Source of the DNA: UBA2988 sp965237965
Lineage (GTDB): Bacteria; Gemmatimonadota; Gemmatimonadetes; Longimicrobiales; Gaopeijiaceae
Assembly (NCBI GenBank): GCA_965237965.1
Contig: CBDEGT010000003.1
Location: forward strand, 620,001 to 684,000
Reading direction: 5' to 3'
Length of the DNA stretch: 64,000 bases
The notes beneath the pieces are model-generated. The model saw only the letters and a list, made by a program, of their open reading frames with translations. It was not told the origin of the DNA and made no database searches. Both the position numbers and the translations under genes were made by a program. Positions 62,031-64,000 of the stretch are shown one piece after another (within the stretch, counting starts at the first letter, position 1; each line of letters begins with the position of its first letter).

Positions 62031-62909
62031 CTAGGAGCGGACCGGGTCGGGGGCAAGCGAGGGATCCCAGAGCGTCCTGGCCAAGGTCGCAGTCAGGATG
62101 ACCCCCCCCCCGATCAGCGCCCAGCCGCCTGGACGCTCTCCGTGCATGAGCCACGCCCACAGTGGAGTGAGTGCCGGCTCGGCCAGAAGGATGATCGAAG
62201 CCTCCAGGGCGGGCACGTGGCGCACCGCGCTCAAGAGGAACAGGTAGGCTACGCCGATCTGAAAGACACCGAGGTAGACGATCACGGTCCAGTCGCCCAT
62301 GGTGGCCGTTTCGACGGGGAGCGCCAACGGAAGACAGACCGCGCACGCCATCAGATTCCCGACTAGCACGGTCGCATGCGCTCCCCCGCCCGAGGACGAA
62401 CTGCTCGCCAGCCAGCGCACGCCCATCACCGTGCACGCCCAGCTCACGCCGCACGCCATCGCCACCAGGTTGCCGCGCAGCGGGTCGGGTGCGGTGGCGC
62501 TCGCAGCCTCCGTGCCGAGCAGGAAGGGAAGGAGGCCCACGCCGACGACAGCCATCAAGAGGACATCGCGCCCACGCACTCGCTCACGAAGCAGCCAGGG
62601 ACTGGCGAGCAGGATATAGAACGGTGCGGTGGATTGAAGGAAGATCGAGTTGGCGGCGGTGGTGAGCTTGTTGGCGACTACGAAGCCGATCATGGTGGCT
62701 GCAAACGCGAGGCCGACCATCGCCACGCGGGCGTTCCATCCTCGGCGCGCCACGGGAACGATCGCCGCGATCGTGAGAGCCGCCACCCCCGACCGAAAGC
62801 CGGCCACTTGCCAACTGTCGAGGGTGGCCGCCTTGATTGCCGCACCGCCCGTGCTGAACAGGAGGGCCGCGGCAAGCAGCTTCAGTCGAGCGACGACGCG
62901 CTCGTCCAA
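62031..62909 (-). CDS. EamA/DMT-family transporter
   Basis: Encodes 292 residues in about ten membrane helices, arranged as two EamA repeats of five. The second repeat is marked by the small-residue helix ASIILLAEPALTPLWAWLMHGE, typical of the family. Members export metabolites or amino acids; the substrate is not readable. It lies upstream of the M20 gene on the same strand with an 82-bp gap. Confidence 0.9.
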   Translation of the reverse strand: MDERVVARLKLLAAALLFSTGGAAIKAATLDSWQVAGFRSGVAALTIAAIVPVARRGWNARVAMVGLAFAATMIGFVVANKLTTAANSIFLQSTAPFYILLASPWLLRERVRGRDVLLMAVVGVGLLPFLLGTEAASATAPDPLRGNLVAMACGVSWACTVMGVRWLASSSSSGGGAHATVLVGNLMACAVCLPLALPVETATMGDWTVIVYLGVFQIGVAYLFLLSAVRHVPALEASIILLAEPALTPLWAWLMHGERPGGWALIGGGVILTATLARTLWDPSLAPDPVRS

Positions 62910-63006
62910 GCCCGCGTTTGCCTGATGTTTGAGGAAGGAAACGCCGGTCCGGGGTGCAATCTCCGTAGCGAGCCCGGCGGCGGCCCTACCCGGGACGTCG
63001 CGGGGT

Positions 63007-64000
63007 TCAGAGCGCCGCGCCGGAGGCCGAGCCCGGTGCCGTCATACGTGCACTGATACCCGGCCGATCGACCTCCACACCCCTCAGATGGACCGACACG
63101 ATCCGACGCGTGTTGGTGATGTCCCCTATCGGGTTCGCTTCGAGCACGACGAAGTCCGCTCTCATGTTTGCGGCGATCGTCCCGGCGTCGCTCAAGCGCA
63201 GCAGTTCAGCTGAATTGCTTGTGGCGGCTACGATCGCCTGGGCGGGTGTCATACCGGCCGCCACCATGTCCTCGAGCTCAGTATGCGCCCGCCACGGCAC
63301 TGATCCGTCCGTTCCGAATGCAATGCGCACACCCGCTTCGCTCAAGCGCGCCAGGTTGCGCGCCTGGATTCCGAACGTCGCCTGGGCGGCCGGCCGGTCG
63401 GTCGCACCGGACTGGAGCTCGGTCAGCCGGTCCGCGGGGACCGTCGCGGCCACCCAGCTCAGGTCGGTCGCCACGCCCCGGTCCGGCAGGTTCGGGACCA
63501 GGAACGACCGGCTCCGCTCCTGGAAAAGCGCCACGAATTCGTCGTCGACGTCCCGGTCGCGGACGCTGTGTGCGAACGCGTCTACCCCTGCTCGGAGCAG
63601 ACCCTTCGCATCGTCCAGCGAAAAGATGTGGGCGGTGACACGCAGTTCCCGGCGATGCGCTTCGTCGATAATCGCACCGTACAGCTCCGGGGTCAGCTTT
63701 TCGTACTGACCGTTCCGGTCATCAACCCAGATCTTCACCAGATCCACCCGCCTGGCGGCGAGCTCCTCGACGGCAGCACGCGCTTCGGCTTCGGTGCTCA
63801 CCCAGTAGGGCACCTCCGATCGACCCGGCTCGGGGCGCGTAATACCGCTGCCAGCAGTCAGAAAGCGCGCAGCATTGGGAACGACCTCGTCGCGGACCTC
63901 GAATGACGTCGTGCTCGAGTCCGTGCCCAGGCTGACTACGGTGCCCACCCCCCAGTATGCATTATGCTCGAGGAACGACACGAGCGCCTCGCGGCCCACA
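63007..64000 (-). CDS. Amidohydrolase-family protein, N-terminus cut by the window edge
   Basis: At least 330 residues. It reads VTAHIFSLDDAKGLLRAGVD and later FGTDGSVPWRAHTELEDMV, the pattern of the metal-dependent hydrolase family (imidazolonepropionase-like), with GTIAANMRADFVVLEANPIG as the usual C-terminal beta domain. The N-terminus, with the first metal His residues, is outside the window. The reading frame is intact to the edge. Confidence 0.85.
   Translation of the reverse strand, partial: VGREALVSFLEHNAYWGVGTVVSLGTDSSTTSFEVRDEVVPNAARFLTAGSGITRPEPGRSEVPYWVSTEAEARAAVEELAARRVDLVKIWVDDRNGQYEKLTPELYGAIIDEAHRRELRVTAHIFSLDDAKGLLRAGVDAFAHSVRDRDVDDEFVALFQERSRSFLVPNLPDRGVATDLSWVAATVPADRLTELQSGATDRPAAQATFGIQARNLARLSEAGVRIAFGTDGSVPWRAHTELEDMVAAGMTPAQAIVAATSNSAELLRLSDAGTIAANMRADFVVLEANPIGDITNTRRIVSVHLRGVEVDRPGISARMTAPGSASGAAL

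Overview
The window is a GC-rich chromosomal segment from a Gram-negative (diderm) bacterium. It has outer-membrane factors, a TonB-dependent receptor, many lipoproteins, ECF sigma factors and a periplasmic c-type cytochrome. The mix of exported metalloproteases, M20/M24/amidase hydrolases, a TonB receptor with a carboxypeptidase-regulatory-like N-terminus, and signal peptides that almost always end A|Q fits an uncultured member of Gemmatimonadota or a relative. That assignment is an inference: no rRNA or tRNA gene was found.

Layout. 1-1163: the tail of an unknown gene, a [2Fe-2S] thioredoxin-like ferredoxin and a small exported protein. 1246-4265: a divergent pair separated by a nested-hairpin MITE, followed by an ECF sigma/anti-sigma/PDZ operon. 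4295-11388 (minus): a stress-type operon of a Spy/CpxP-like protein, an ECF sigma, a probable membrane anti-sigma, a second Spy-like protein, TolC, an ABC ATPase, an HlyD adaptor and a MacB-type permease, which together make a tripartite pump. 11551-13777: small conserved proteins, a PTPS homologue without its cysteine, and an inverted-repeat unit. 13797-32387 (minus): mostly housekeeping and hydrolases (HNH, PriA, M24, CcmH-like, HDAC-like, MBL, CarB, M6 protease, HD, Nth, zincin-like, GlyRS). 32590-36451 (plus): NfuA, an IS5-family element, an exported cyanophycinase-like peptidase and a diheme cytochrome. 36468-43257 (minus): a GYF-like membrane protein, an alcohol dehydrogenase, lipoproteins, a frameshifted amidase-CHRD gene and RsmD. 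43367-52634 (plus): HemE-HemH, then a third ECF/anti-sigma pair driving a TonB receptor that an IS256-family element has split, plus a beta-barrel protein. 52671-64000: a paralogue of the GYF-like membrane protein, a PA0069-type radical SAM protein, a histidine kinase and a metalloprotease that both lost their N-termini at one junction, a VOC protein, a second MITE copy, an amidase, an M20 peptidase, a DMT transporter and a partial amidohydrolase.

How it works together. Three separate ECF sigma modules in 64 kb point to heavy envelope control: one with a PDZ protein, one with an efflux pump and Spy-like chaperones, one with an outer-membrane receptor. Recent mobile-element activity is clear. 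An IS256 copy carries an 8-bp target duplication, and removing it together with one copy of the duplication restores an 800-residue receptor exactly in frame. An IS5 copy has a CTAG duplication. Two MITE copies sit right next to genes. No CRISPR array, prophage or classical defence island was seen.
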